Shown in pieces: positions 1 through 8,002 of a stretch of 64,000 bases of DNA. The translations under genes were made by a program, and so were the position numbers. The stretch's first letter is position 1; the number at the start of each line of letters is the position of its first letter. Source of the DNA: Planctomycetota bacterium (GTDB taxonomy: Bacteria > Planctomycetota > UBA1135 > JADKAF01); the NCBI GenBank assembly GCA_016719295.1, contig JADKAF010000001.1, positions 124,001 to 188,000 on the forward strand, given 5' to 3'. The notes beneath the pieces are model-generated. The model did not search any database. It was given only the letters and a program-made list of their open reading frames with translations, and was not told where the DNA came from.

Positions 1-655
1 CGTAGCCTTCGACGCCGAAGGTGGCGCTGCCGACGCGAGGAGGCAGGTTCACGAAGATGTGCCCGAGTTGGCTGGTGCTGCCCGAGCATGCCTCGCCCCT
101 CGGGATCACTCCGGGCGCGGAGAGGAGGTCGCAGTAGAGCCGCATCTTCACGAACTCGCCCGGCTGCGAGCTCCAGCTCGTCGTGATGCGCCGCTCGTAG
201 CGGTGAGCGGTGGCGCCCGGACCGTTGACGCCGAAGGGGGCGTAGCATCCGCCAGGATCGACCCAGACCAACCAGTAGGCGACTCCGGGCAGGACGGGGA
301 CCGCGGAATCGAAGTTGCCGCCTTGCCAGCCCATCCAGCCCTGCGGCTGCACGAAGCGGTGCACCACGCCGGCCAACTTCGCGCTGGGCTTGTTGGAAGC
401 AGGGTCATGCGACCAGAGCTCCAGCCCCATCGACTGCGCGACGAAGGGGCTGGTGGTGAGGATCGTCGCAGCGCGGAGCGTGAGCGCGGAGGGTGCGAGG
501 AACTGGAAGGCGCGCAAGGCGGGTCCGGACGCGTAGGCCGGCGTAGCCCAGGGCGCGATCGAGTTCTCCTGGTCGTTGAAGTGCAGGCACGGCTGGCCTT
601 GGGCCAGGATCGAGCCCGCGAGGAGCAGCGGCATCAGGAAGGAAAGCCGATTCAT
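1..655 (-). CDS. Secreted protein of unknown function, 3' end cut by window edge
   Basis: The frame is open from the ATG at 655 to the window edge, giving 218 residues without a stop. It begins with a clear Sec signal peptide: a short basic start (MNR), a leucine-rich core and a likely cleavage after ILAQG. The mature part is rich in Trp, Gly and aromatic residues and has few Lys, as in extracellular beta-sandwich proteins. Its ATG overlaps the TGA of the upstream TIM-barrel gene by four bases, so the two are probably co-translated. The segment after about residue 130 (LPGVAYWLVWVDP, then GVNGPGA) resembles the secreted protein at 60608-61600, suggesting paralogues. No catalytic motif is visible and no function is assigned. 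Confidence 0.75.
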   Translation of the reverse strand, partial: MNRLSFLMPLLLAGSILAQGQPCLHFNDQENSIAPWATPAYASGPALRAFQFLAPSALTLRAATILTTSPFVAQSMGLELWSHDPASNKPSAKLAGVVHRFVQPQGWMGWQGGNFDSAVPVLPGVAYWLVWVDPGGCYAPFGVNGPGATAHRYERRITTSWSSQPGEFVKMRLYCDLLSAPGVIPRGEACSGSTSQLGHIFVNLPPRVGSATFGVEGY

Positions 656-1647
656 CGACGCAGTCCTCGGATCGCTCGCTCCAGCAGGTTCTTGGTGTAG
701 AGGATCCCGGCGTACTCGTTGAGCTTGCCGCCCTCGTACTCGATGCCGACGTAGCCGCGGTAGCCCGCGTCCCAGACGATCTGCAGCATCTTGTAGTAGT
801 CGGTGCGCGTTTCCTTGCCCTCGTCGTCGAAGTCGTGGGACTTGGCGCTCACTGCCTTCGCGAAGGGCATGAGCTCGCGCACGCCCTGGTAGCGGTCGTA
901 GTAGCGGCCGCCGCCGATCGCGAAGTTGCCGAAGTCGGGCAGCGTGCCGCAGCGCGGGTGGGCGGCGAGCTTGATCGTGCCGGAGAGCCAGCCGCCGTCG
1001 GAGGAGAGGCCGCCGTGGTTCTCGACGATGACGTTGATGCCCATCGGATCGGCGTATTCGCAGAGCTTTCGCAAGCCATCGGCGGCGAGCTTCTGCTGCT
1101 CGTCGTAGGAGCCCGAGCTCGCGGCGTTCACGCGGATCGAGTGGCAGCCCAAGTGCTTGGCGGCATCGACCCACTTGAAGTGGTTGTTCACCGCCTCCGC
1201 GCGCGCCTTCTCGTCCGGAGCGCCGAGGTTCCCCTCGCCGTCGCACATGATGAGCAGGCTGCGGACACCCTTGTCGCCGCAGCGCTTCTTCAGCTCGTCC
1301 AGGTACCAAGGCTCGCGCGCCTTGTCCTTCATGAAGGTGTTCACGTACTCGACCGCGTCGATCCCGAAGTGATCCATCGCGTAGGCGGGGAAGTCGAGGT
1401 TGTCGAGCTTCTTCGCGAACAGCGCCTTGTTGAGCGACCACTCGGCGCGAGAGACCTTCCGGTCGCTCTGCGCGGAGCTCTCCGCGACGACGACGGCTTC
1501 GATCACCTCGCTCTCCATCTCCGCGGCCGGCATCGGCGGCGGCGGCGGGGGCGGAACGGGTTCCTGCGCGCGCAGGGAACGGGAGAACGCCAGCGCGCCG
1601 ACGCTTGCGGCGGCGCCGGCCAAGAACTCGCGGCGATGGGTCGTCAT
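652..1647 (-). CDS. Tat-exported sugar phosphate isomerase/epimerase-like TIM barrel protein
   Basis: A 331-residue protein of the xylose-isomerase-like TIM barrel superfamily. The N-terminus has a twin-arginine signal (HRREFLAGAAASVGALAF) followed by a proline-rich linker at about residues 31-40, so it is probably folded in the cytoplasm and exported. The barrel follows, with family-like pieces such as GINVIVENHGG, the LPDFGNFAIGG strand and a C-terminal GYVGIEYEGG. Conserved Glu, His and Asp residues in these pieces are the expected metal ligands. I chose the ATG at 1647 because it starts exactly at the Tat signal; the frame stays open far upstream, but only as antisense shadow. The actual substrate is unknown; neighbours suggest sugar or sugar-acid metabolism, which is inference. 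Confidence 0.85.
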   Translation of the reverse strand: MTTHRREFLAGAAASVGALAFSRSLRAQEPVPPPPPPPMPAAEMESEVIEAVVVAESSAQSDRKVSRAEWSLNKALFAKKLDNLDFPAYAMDHFGIDAVEYVNTFMKDKAREPWYLDELKKRCGDKGVRSLLIMCDGEGNLGAPDEKARAEAVNNHFKWVDAAKHLGCHSIRVNAASSGSYDEQQKLAADGLRKLCEYADPMGINVIVENHGGLSSDGGWLSGTIKLAAHPRCGTLPDFGNFAIGGGRYYDRYQGVRELMPFAKAVSAKSHDFDDEGKETRTDYYKMLQIVWDAGYRGYVGIEYEGGKLNEYAGILYTKNLLERAIRGLRR

Positions 1648-1758
1648 TTCGCGTGCCTCGGAGCTTTCGGTTCGCGAGGATCTTCGCGCACGCGCCGCGG
1701 CGCGTCGAGCATCGAGCGGTACCGGCGTCGCTCCGCGGCGTCGAGGTCGAGGTGAGGC

Positions 1759-2733
1759 ATGGGTGAAGCGTTCTTCGTGACCGGTGCGCAGGGCTGCATC
1801 GGGGCCTGGGTGGTGCGCAAGCTCCTGCAGCGCGGTGCCACTCCCTGGATCTTCGATGCCAGCGACGATCGCCGGCGTCTGCGCTTGGTCGCGGAGGAGG
1901 CCGAGCTCGAGCGCGCGCGCTTCGTCCGCGGCGACGTCACCGATGGCGCGGCCGTGCGCGCGGCGCTCGAGCGCAGCGGAGCGAAGCGCGTGATCCACCT
2001 CGCCGGGCTCCAAGTGCCGACCTGTCGCGCCGAGCCCGTGAAGGGCGCGCTCGTGAACGTGATCGGCACGCTCAACGTGCTCGAGGCCTCTCGAGCGTGC
2101 GGCGTCGAGCGCGTGGCCTACGCGAGCTCGGCCGCGGTCTACGGCAAGAGCGAGGACGATGCCCTGCCCGTCGACGAGAGCGTCGCCACCGAGCCCGCGA
2201 CGCACTACGGCGTCTTCAAGAAGGCGAACGAGGGCAACGCGCGCGTCTGCTTCCTGGAGCACGGCCTCTCCAGCGTGGGGCTGCGCCCGCTCACCGTGTA
2301 CGGCGTCGGCCGCGACCAAGGGCTCACCAGCGATCCGACGAAGGCGATCGTGGCCGCGCTGCGCGGGCAGGAGTTCACGATCCGCTTCGGCGGGCGCACG
2401 GACTTCCTCTACGTCGAGGACGCGGCCGAGGCCTTCGTCGCCTGCGCCGAGCGCGCGCCCGCGGGGGCGCACGTCTTCAACGTGCACGGGGAGAGCACGA
2501 CCGTGGCCGAGTTCGTCGCGCACGCGCGGCGGGAGCTCGGGGCGGAGGCCGAGCGGATCCGCGTCGACGGTCCGCCGATCCCGATCGCGGACGCGATGGA
2601 CGGCGCGGCGCTGGAGCGCGCGATCCCCGGCTACCGGGCGATCGGGCTCCGCGAGGGGGTCGAGCGCATGGTCGAGGGGTTCCGAGCCCTGCAGCGCGCC
2701 GGTCGCCTCGGCGAAGTCGATCTGCCGAGTTGA
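1759..2733 (+). CDS. NAD-dependent epimerase/dehydratase (extended SDR)
   Basis: A 324-residue extended short-chain dehydrogenase. The Rossmann dinucleotide motif TGAQGCIG is at residues 8-15, the YxxxK catalytic pair is Y150 and K154 (YGVFK), and a Ser-rich strand (YASSAAVYG) precedes it as in sugar-nucleotide epimerases. Length and motif order are normal for the family. It is transcribed away from the TIM-barrel gene, with a 111-base divergent spacer, and lies 131 bases before a UxaA-type dehydratase and an FAH-type hydrolase. In that setting it may oxidise or epimerise a sugar or sugar acid rather than a nucleotide sugar; this is inferred from neighbours only. It could equally be a uronate dehydrogenase-like enzyme. 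Confidence 0.85.
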   Translation: MGEAFFVTGAQGCIGAWVVRKLLQRGATPWIFDASDDRRRLRLVAEEAELERARFVRGDVTDGAAVRAALERSGAKRVIHLAGLQVPTCRAEPVKGALVNVIGTLNVLEASRACGVERVAYASSAAVYGKSEDDALPVDESVATEPATHYGVFKKANEGNARVCFLEHGLSSVGLRPLTVYGVGRDQGLTSDPTKAIVAALRGQEFTIRFGGRTDFLYVEDAAEAFVACAERAPAGAHVFNVHGESTTVAEFVAHARRELGAEAERIRVDGPPIPIADAMDGAALERAIPGYRAIGLREGVERMVEGFRALQRAGRLGEVDLPS

Positions 2734-2864
2734 GAACGCGCGGCAATCGCCCGCAGGGTTCTCGCTCGGCGCGAAGAAAGCCCGTAGCGGCGGCGTTAGG
2801 GTGCGGATCTCTCCCCTGGCGCGCCGGCCGCGCGCCCACCGCTCCTCCTGCACCGCCTCTGCCC

Positions 2865-4430
2865 ATGCTCTCGCAGCTCGTTCCCCTGAGTGATCTCGGG
2901 GTCGTCGTCTCGCCGCGCGACAACGTCGCCGTGGCCAAGCGCGCCCTCGAGAAGGGCACGCTGACGGAGTCGCCGCGAGGCGAGCGCCTCGAGCTCCGCG
3001 GTCCCGTGACGCCGGGCAATCGCTTCGCGCTGCGCGCGATCCCCGCGGGCGAGCTCGTCCTGCAGTACGGCGAGCCCATCGGGACCTCCCGCGGCATCGC
3101 CGCCGGCGAACCGGTGACGAAGGAGAACATGGGCAACGAGGTGCCCGTGATCCGCGAGGTCGACGAGCTCCAAGCGCTCCCCGCGACGCCGCTGCTGGCG
3201 CCGGATCGCCGCGCGCGCTTCCAAGGCTACCTGCGCCCCGATGGCCGCGTCGGGACGCGCAACTGGCTCCTCATCGTGCCGACGAGCATGTGCGCGAGCC
3301 ACGAGTCGACGCAGATCGCGATGCGCGCGGAGCTCTCGCTCTGGAACGAGCAGCTCTATCCGACCGTGGATGGCGTCGTCGCGATCCCGCACAACCGCGG
3401 CTGTGGCTGCCCCGAGGGCTCGGACGTCGAGACCGTGCTGCGCACGCTCGCCGCGTACGCCGATCATCCGAACGTCGGCGGCGTGGTGTTCCTGCACTTG
3501 GGCTGCGAGAAGACGAACTCCTCGATGCTCTCGAAGTACATCCAGGCGCAGGGCGGCCTCTCGTGGAAGAAGCCGACCGCGTGGGTCGGCATCCAGGAGT
3601 CGGGCGGCACGCGCGCCGCGATCGATGCGGGCCTGAAGGCCGTGGCCTCGATCCTGCCCGCCGTCGCCGAGGCGCGTCGCAGCTCCTGCTCCGCGGAGCA
3701 CCTGGTGCTCGGCGTCGAGTGCGGCGGCTCGGACGGCTTCTCCGGTCTCTCGGCCAATCCCGCGCTCGGCAACGCCGGTGACCGCCTCGTGCAGCACGGC
3801 GGCGCGGTGATCCTCTCCGAGGTGCCGGAGTTCTGCGGCGCGGAGCACCTGCTCGCGCGCCGCGCGAAGGACGCCGCGACGGCGCGCGCGGTCTACGCGC
3901 TCGTCGACTGGTACAAGCAGCACGCGGCGGGCTACGGCGCGAAGCTCGACGAGAACCCGAGCCCGGGCAACGTCGCCGGCGGGCTCCTCAACATCACGAT
4001 CAAGTCGCTCGGCGCGATCGCCAAGGGCGGCACCACGCGCGTCGAGGGCACGATCGGCTACGCCGAGCGCATCCGCGGCAAGGGGCTCCACCTCATGCAA
4101 GGCCCCGGCTACGACCAGGAGTCGGTGCCGGGCCTCGTTGCCTCGGGCGCGAACGTCGTGGTGTTCACCACGGGCCGCGGCACGACGATCGGCAACGCGA
4201 TCGTGCCGGTGATCAAGCTCGCGACGAACACGCCGATCTTCGAGCGCATGAGCGCCGATCTCGATCTCAACGCGGGCACGATCATCGACGGCACGGAGTC
4301 CCACGAGCAGGTGGGAGAGCGGGTCTTCGAGCGCATCCGGGCCGTCGCCGGGAAGGAGCTCCTCGCGCGCGCGGAGGAGAATTTGCACCGCGAGTTCCAG
4401 ATCTGGGCGCCGCAGCCGCTCTCCCTCTGA
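2865..4430 (+). CDS. UxaA family sugar-acid dehydratase (altronate dehydratase-like)
   Basis: A 521-residue protein matching the two-part architecture of altronate and galactarate dehydratases. Residues 1-100 form a SAF-type domain (DNVAVAKRALEKGT, later VPAGE-like ALRAIPAGELV). The main UxaA domain follows, with GYLRPDGRVGTRNWLLI, HNRGCGCPEG, HLGCEKTNSS, VECGGSDGFSGLSANPA and a C-terminal FTTGRGTTIGNAIVPVIKLA, which contain the cysteines and histidines that bind iron in this family. The ATG at 2865 was preferred because the SAF domain starts directly after it; the frame upstream is a shadow of the epimerase. The enzyme should remove water from an aldonic or aldaric acid to give a 2-keto-3-deoxy acid. 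The exact substrate (altronate, galactarate, fuconate or rhamnonate) cannot be read from sequence. Confidence 0.9.
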   Translation: MLSQLVPLSDLGVVVSPRDNVAVAKRALEKGTLTESPRGERLELRGPVTPGNRFALRAIPAGELVLQYGEPIGTSRGIAAGEPVTKENMGNEVPVIREVDELQALPATPLLAPDRRARFQGYLRPDGRVGTRNWLLIVPTSMCASHESTQIAMRAELSLWNEQLYPTVDGVVAIPHNRGCGCPEGSDVETVLRTLAAYADHPNVGGVVFLHLGCEKTNSSMLSKYIQAQGGLSWKKPTAWVGIQESGGTRAAIDAGLKAVASILPAVAEARRSSCSAEHLVLGVECGGSDGFSGLSANPALGNAGDRLVQHGGAVILSEVPEFCGAEHLLARRAKDAATARAVYALVDWYKQHAAGYGAKLDENPSPGNVAGGLLNITIKSLGAIAKGGTTRVEGTIGYAERIRGKGLHLMQGPGYDQESVPGLVASGANVVVFTTGRGTTIGNAIVPVIKLATNTPIFERMSADLDLNAGTIIDGTESHEQVGERVFERIRAVAGKELLARAEENLHREFQIWAPQPLSL

Positions 4431-4457
4431 GCCCGCCGAAGAGCTAAGCTCGGCGGA

Positions 4458-5336
4458 ATGAAGATCGTTCGTTTCTCTCCGCTGCAGCGCTCGGGTGCCT
4501 CTCGCCTCGGCATCCTCCTCGGCGACGGCGCCAAAGTCCTGGATGTCGGAGAGTGCGGCTTGAAGCCGCCCGCCGCTCCGAACGACGCCTATGACCTGGA
4601 TGGAAGCTATCTGCGCGAGCTCCTGGCCCTCGTCTCGCGCGGCGCCTACCGTTCGTACGCCGTGATCGATCGCGCGCAGGTCCGCCTGCTGGCGCCGATC
4701 GAGCGCCCCGGCAAGGTGATCTGCGTCGGCCTGAACTACCGCGACCACGCCGCCGAGTCGAAGCTCCCCGTCCCCGAGCAGCCGGTGATCTTCACCAAGT
4801 TCCCGAGCTGCGTGATCGGTCCGGACGAGGAGATCGTCCTGCCGCCGGACAGCCAGAAGGTCGACTACGAAGCGGAGCTCGCGTTCGTCGTCGGACGGCG
4901 CGCCTCGCAGATCGACGTCGAGGACGCCCTCGATCACGTGCTCGGCTACACCTGCGTGAACGACGTCTCGGCGCGCGACTTCCAGTTCCAGGACGTGCAG
5001 TGGACGCGCGGCAAGTCCTGCGACACCTTCTGCCCGATGGGGGAGGCGATCGTCACCACCGACGAGCTCCGCGATCCGCACAACCTGCGCATCCGTCTCC
5101 ATCTCAACGGGGCGACGCTGCAGGACTCGCGCACCGACCAGCTCGTCTTCGGCGTGCCGCAGATCCTCTCGTTCCTCTCGCGCTCGTTCACGCTCGAGCC
5201 CGGCGATGTGATCGCCACCGGCACGCCGCCCGGCGTCGGCTTCGCGCGGAAGCCGCCGGTCTTCTTGAAGGGCGGCGACGAGGTGATCGTGGAGATCGAG
5301 GGGGTCGGGAGGCTGCGCAATACGGTTCGTGCATGA
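4458..5336 (+). CDS. Fumarylacetoacetate hydrolase (FAH) family protein
   Basis: A 292-residue FAH-fold enzyme. The typical series KVICVGLNYRDHAAE, FTKFPSCVIGPDE, VDYEAELAFVVG (about residues 135-145), NDVSARDFQ, TGTPPGVGFA and a final GDEVIVEIEGVGRLRN is complete, with the Glu/Glu/Asp metal ligands in place. Members cleave or hydrolyse beta-diketo acids; some act on 2,4-diketo-3-deoxy sugar acids such as those from L-fuconate or L-rhamnonate. Lying 27 bases after a UxaA-type dehydratase, that role is plausible here: dehydratase, then oxidation, then FAH cleavage. This pathway assignment is inference. The gene overlaps the following lipoprotein gene by ATGA. Confidence 0.9.
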   Translation: MKIVRFSPLQRSGASRLGILLGDGAKVLDVGECGLKPPAAPNDAYDLDGSYLRELLALVSRGAYRSYAVIDRAQVRLLAPIERPGKVICVGLNYRDHAAESKLPVPEQPVIFTKFPSCVIGPDEEIVLPPDSQKVDYEAELAFVVGRRASQIDVEDALDHVLGYTCVNDVSARDFQFQDVQWTRGKSCDTFCPMGEAIVTTDELRDPHNLRIRLHLNGATLQDSRTDQLVFGVPQILSFLSRSFTLEPGDVIATGTPPGVGFARKPPVFLKGGDEVIVEIEGVGRLRNTVRA

Positions 5337-6457
5337 GCGACTCGAGCACGAGGTGGGCGAAGATCGGTGGGCTGGCCCTCGTGCCGCTGCTCTCCGCGTG
5401 CGGTGGGCTGCAGCCCCTCGACGCGGCACGTGTGCGCGAGCTCGTACCCGTCGCGACCGCGGTGCCCGTCGCCTTGCTGGATGACTTCGCGAAGAACGGA
5501 CGACAGGTTGGGATCGCCGACTTCGAGAGCCGCACGCTGACCGTCGTGCTATTGCTCGCGATCGGGGAACCGAAGGATGACTTCCGCCCGCTGCCGTCGG
5601 CGTCGGGAAGTGAGACGACGGAACCTTGGGTGCTGATCACGCCGAAGCTCACGACGTGGCTCCCGGGCGAGTGCTTGCGCTCGATCGATGTCGAGAACGA
5701 AGGTGAGCGCGCACAAGGGAGCTTCCGCTTCCATCGCGCGGGGATGTTCGAAGGCTTCGCCGAGTTCGAGGCCGAGCGCCGCGATGGGGAATGGACCCTC
5801 ACGCGCTTCCGCTTGCCGCTCGTCGGCCTCGAGACACGCCTCCAGGCAAACGGGACGTGGCGCTCGAATCTCCCGGAGGAGCGAGAGCTCGACGAGCGAG
5901 ACCGCGTGCGCGCGCTCCCGCGCGATCATCGCCTCTCGGTGCGCGTCGTCGATCTCGACGGACAACCCGTCCCGGGAGCTGTGCTCCATCTCGGCGCCGT
6001 CGGGCTCGAACTCCGCGAGGAGACGACCGACGCGGAGGGGCGCGCGACCTTCGACGAGCTCCCGTCGATCGAGATCGATCTCCGGCTCCACCCCGTGCAG
6101 TGGGGGCGCGTGCGCCTCGAGCCCCATCTCCTGGCTCCGGCGCGAGAGCGAGCGCTGCCGAACGGACAAGATCTGGTGTTGGCCTTCCGTCGTGGAGTTC
6201 CCCTGCGCGGACGCGCGCTCGATCCCGAGGGGCGGGGCGTCGCGGGAGCCGTCGTGCAGATCGCGAGCGGGGGCACGCGCTTGGATCGCGTGGAGACCGA
6301 TGCCGAAGGGCGCTGGTCCGGGAGCGGGCTCGCGGATGCGGAGCACGTGATCGATATCTTCAGCCCGGATCGCGGAGCGGGCGCGTGGAAGGCGGTGCTC
6401 GGAGGGGTGCGGCCCAGCGCGGAGGAGATCCTCGTGCGGCTCGAGCCCGCGCGGTGA
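5333..6457 (+). CDS. Lipoprotein with carboxypeptidase-regulatory-like repeats
   Basis: A 374-residue predicted lipoprotein. The signal peptide ends with the lipobox LSAC, so Cys23 would be lipidated after cleavage. The ATG at 5333 overlaps the stop of the FAH gene by four bases. After a unique middle region, two copies of a carboxypeptidase regulatory-like (CarboxypepD_reg) beta-sandwich can be seen, each with a hydrophobic P/RG start and the typical TDAEGR turn (about residues 205-245 and 275-335). Such domains usually mediate binding or surface attachment. Nothing catalytic is visible. Its coupling to a catabolic enzyme gene may be simply operon packing; function is unknown. Confidence 0.75.
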   Translation: MSDSSTRWAKIGGLALVPLLSACGGLQPLDAARVRELVPVATAVPVALLDDFAKNGRQVGIADFESRTLTVVLLLAIGEPKDDFRPLPSASGSETTEPWVLITPKLTTWLPGECLRSIDVENEGERAQGSFRFHRAGMFEGFAEFEAERRDGEWTLTRFRLPLVGLETRLQANGTWRSNLPEERELDERDRVRALPRDHRLSVRVVDLDGQPVPGAVLHLGAVGLELREETTDAEGRATFDELPSIEIDLRLHPVQWGRVRLEPHLLAPARERALPNGQDLVLAFRRGVPLRGRALDPEGRGVAGAVVQIASGGTRLDRVETDAEGRWSGSGLADAEHVIDIFSPDRGAGAWKAVLGGVRPSAEEILVRLEPAR

Positions 6458-6556
6458 TCGCAAGCGGCTTCTCTCGCGAGCCTTCGCGCAGCGAACCGCA
6501 TTAGGGGCGCGTCGCTCGATCGAGAGATTCCCACGGCACTCGATGGCGAGGGTGTC

Positions 6557-6888
6557 TCAGAGCAAGGGCGAGCGGTCGCGCGATCCATGCAGGACTCGAA
6601 GGATCTCGATCGCCGAACCTTCCGAACGTAGAAGACGTGGGTCGAAGTGAACGGAGCGCTCAACGCCAGCCGGCGTAGTCCCGCGAGGCGATCGACGGAC
6701 TCCGGCACGCTCGCGCCGATCTCCCGGAAGTCCACCAGAGCCTCCATCGCCGACGCGAAGGCTCGCCGAAAGCTCTCCGACACGCGTTCTCCCGCCTCGA
6801 GCTCGTAGCGGCGACGAGCCGTGTCGAAGTCGTTCTCCGCCAGCGGAGAGAGTCGCGCGATCAGCCTCTCTCTCGATTCTTCTGCCAT
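6557..6888 (-). pseudogene. ParE/RelE-like toxin, frameshifted near its C-terminus
   Basis: The 5' part from ATG 6888 encodes a ParE-like toxin that follows and overlaps the ParD-like antitoxin by 28 bases. Reading is normal through STHVFYVR, then the frame runs on into unrelated sequence. One frame over, the expected toxin ending EGSAIEILRVLHGSRD appears and stops at the TGA at 6557-6559. It lines up without gaps with the ending of the second toxin (FYLPEPDRITVLRVLHELRD). Restoring one G in the GG at 6622-6623 of the complement joins both halves into a protein of about 110 residues, the normal ParE length. This is either a real inactivating deletion or a base-calling error; the sequence cannot decide. 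Confidence 0.8.
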
Positions 6889-7142
6889 GCGGCGTGCTCG
6901 CGGTCCTTGCGTTGCCAGAACTCAGGGGTGACCTCGATCCCCGGCCCGCTGTTCAAGCCCTCGAGCAAGAGCGCCTCGAGCCGCTCCTGCTCCGCCCGCC
7001 GCTCGCGATCCTCGCGGATCAAGCGCCGCACGAACTCCTCGGGGGCGACTCCCGCGGCGCGGCTCGTCTCCTCGACGAAGCTCTCGAGCTCGGTGGGCAA
7101 GGAGAGGTGCAGCACGTAGTCGTCGCGTGGTTCGGAGTGCAT
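6861..7142 (-). CDS. ParD-like antitoxin (first TA pair)
   Basis: A 93-residue protein with the shape of a ParD/CopG-type antitoxin: an N-terminal strand (YVLHLSLPTELESFVEE) for ribbon-helix-helix DNA binding, then a helix (EEFVRRLIREDRERR) and a charged tail with LLEGLNSGPGIEVTPEFW, a pattern common in ParD proteins just before the toxin-binding end. It precedes and overlaps a ParE-like toxin gene. Its first 20 residues and its upstream DNA are nearly the same as those of the second antitoxin at 7724-8002. It is likely to repress its own operon with the toxin as co-repressor, as is known for ParD; the palindrome at 7172-7183 is a candidate operator. Confidence 0.8.
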   Translation of the reverse strand: MHSEPRDDYVLHLSLPTELESFVEETSRAAGVAPEEFVRRLIREDRERRAEQERLEALLLEGLNSGPGIEVTPEFWQRKDREHAAWQKNRERG

Positions 7143-7285
7143 GCCGCGAGTGTAGCGGCGGAGCCGAGGATGCGCCTAGGCGCGGACGGTGCCCCGCCGA
7201 CGAGGAGGTGCGGCCCCGCGGCGCCGTGCTCGGAAGCTTCGGCACGAACGATGAGCGCGAAGCGCCGCGGGGGTCGCACCGAGCC
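7091..7285. repeat. Direct repeat copy 1: TA promoter plus antitoxin start
   Basis: About 195 bases that recur at 7951-8145 with only a handful of differences, at a constant offset of 860 bases. Each copy covers the first ~17 codons of a ParD-like gene, its promoter and about 140 bases further upstream. The downstream coding parts of the two operons are much less alike. Confidence 0.9.
7172..7183. promoter_or_regulatory. Candidate operator palindrome of first TA operon
   Basis: A perfect 12-base palindrome, GCGCCTAGGCGC, centred about 35 bases upstream of the antitoxin ATG and preserved in the second operon. A -10-like TACACT lies between it and the start codon, only about ten bases from the ATG. 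An operator for ParD autoregulation is the natural guess, but this is inferred from position. Confidence 0.4.
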
Positions 7286-7418
7286 GAGACGCGCAAGCGA
7301 TTTGGTGGACACGCCCGACTTCGTTTTCTCCCGCCTTGCGATGCCGCCGAGGACTCCTGCATGCATCTCTGTGCGCGATTCCACTCGGTCGAAGGCCAGA
7401 AGTGCTCGCGGACTCTAG

Positions 7419-7727
7419 CTAGAGCAAGTTCTCTAGATCTCGCAGCTCATGCAGCACGCGGAGGACGGTGATTCGATCGGGCTCTGGCAGATAGAAGACG
7501 TGATAGCGCTGAAACGGGCGGGCGACAGCGACTCGGCGGCACGGCGGCGATGCCTCAACGGTCAGGCCCACGACGGTCCCGCTGTGAGGCTGAAGGCGGA
7601 TGGCATCGACGGATGCCGCGAGCGCGGCTTGGAAACGCAATGCGAGATCTCGGTTCGCGGCTTCGACGAGGAAGTCCTCGATGCGTGTGAGGTCCTCGTC
7701 CGCGAGCTTCGAGATGCGGACAATCAT
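7419..7727 (-). CDS. ParE/RelE-like toxin (second TA pair)
   Basis: A 102-residue intact toxin of the ParE/RelE superfamily. It opens with MIVRISKLADEDLTRI, has the central helix rich in Ala with FQAALAASVDAIR, and closes with the conserved strand block RYHVFYLPEPDRITVLRVLHELRDL. The basic residues of the last block (R in VLRVLH) are typical. The ATG at 7727 overlaps the antitoxin stop by four bases (ATGA), so synthesis is coupled to the antitoxin. ParE toxins act on DNA gyrase while RelE toxins cut mRNA; sequence alone does not tell which applies here. Unlike its neighbour at 6557-6888, this copy keeps one frame to its stop. Confidence 0.85.
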   Translation of the reverse strand: MIVRISKLADEDLTRIEDFLVEAANRDLALRFQAALAASVDAIRLQPHSGTVVGLTVEASPPCRRVAVARPFQRYHVFYLPEPDRITVLRVLHELRDLENLL

Positions 7728-8002
7728 TCGTTCGAACGGGCGCGCGTCCGCGCCTCCAGCTCGCGCCGCCGACGTTCCCAATACGCAGAATCCACCTCGA
7801 CCGTCGCTTCGCTTCGCATCCCCGCGAGCAAGAGCTCCTCGAGGCGTCGATCGCTGTTGCGGCGCCGATCCTCGAGGATGAGCTGGAGGACGTAATCGCT
7901 GGTCGAGATCCCGCTGGCGAGCGTGCGTTCTCGGACGAAGTCCTCGAGGTCGGTGGGCAAGGAGAGGTGCAGCACGTAGTCGTCGCGTGGTTCGGAGTGC
8001 AT
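7724..8002 (-). CDS. ParD-like antitoxin (second TA pair)
   Basis: A 92-residue protein beginning with the same residues as the first antitoxin (MHSEPRDDYVLHLSLPT, then LE) and then diverging. The middle helix (SDYVLQLILEDRRRN) and a tail with LLLAGMRSEATVEVDSAYWE follow the ParD plan. It lies directly before the toxin gene with ATGA overlap. Identical N-terminal DNA-binding strands and near-identical promoters mean the two antitoxins could bind each other's operators, while their divergent C-terminal halves would keep toxin recognition separate. The cross-talk is inference. Confidence 0.8.
   Translation of the reverse strand: MHSEPRDDYVLHLSLPTDLEDFVRERTLASGISTSDYVLQLILEDRRRNSDRRLEELLLAGMRSEATVEVDSAYWERRRRELEARTRARSNE

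Noticed and set aside
5926..6888. A 320-residue version of the first ParE toxin
   Set aside because: The part after the frameshift at 6622 runs antisense through the lipoprotein gene and has no toxin similarity; the true end lies in the other frame at 6557.
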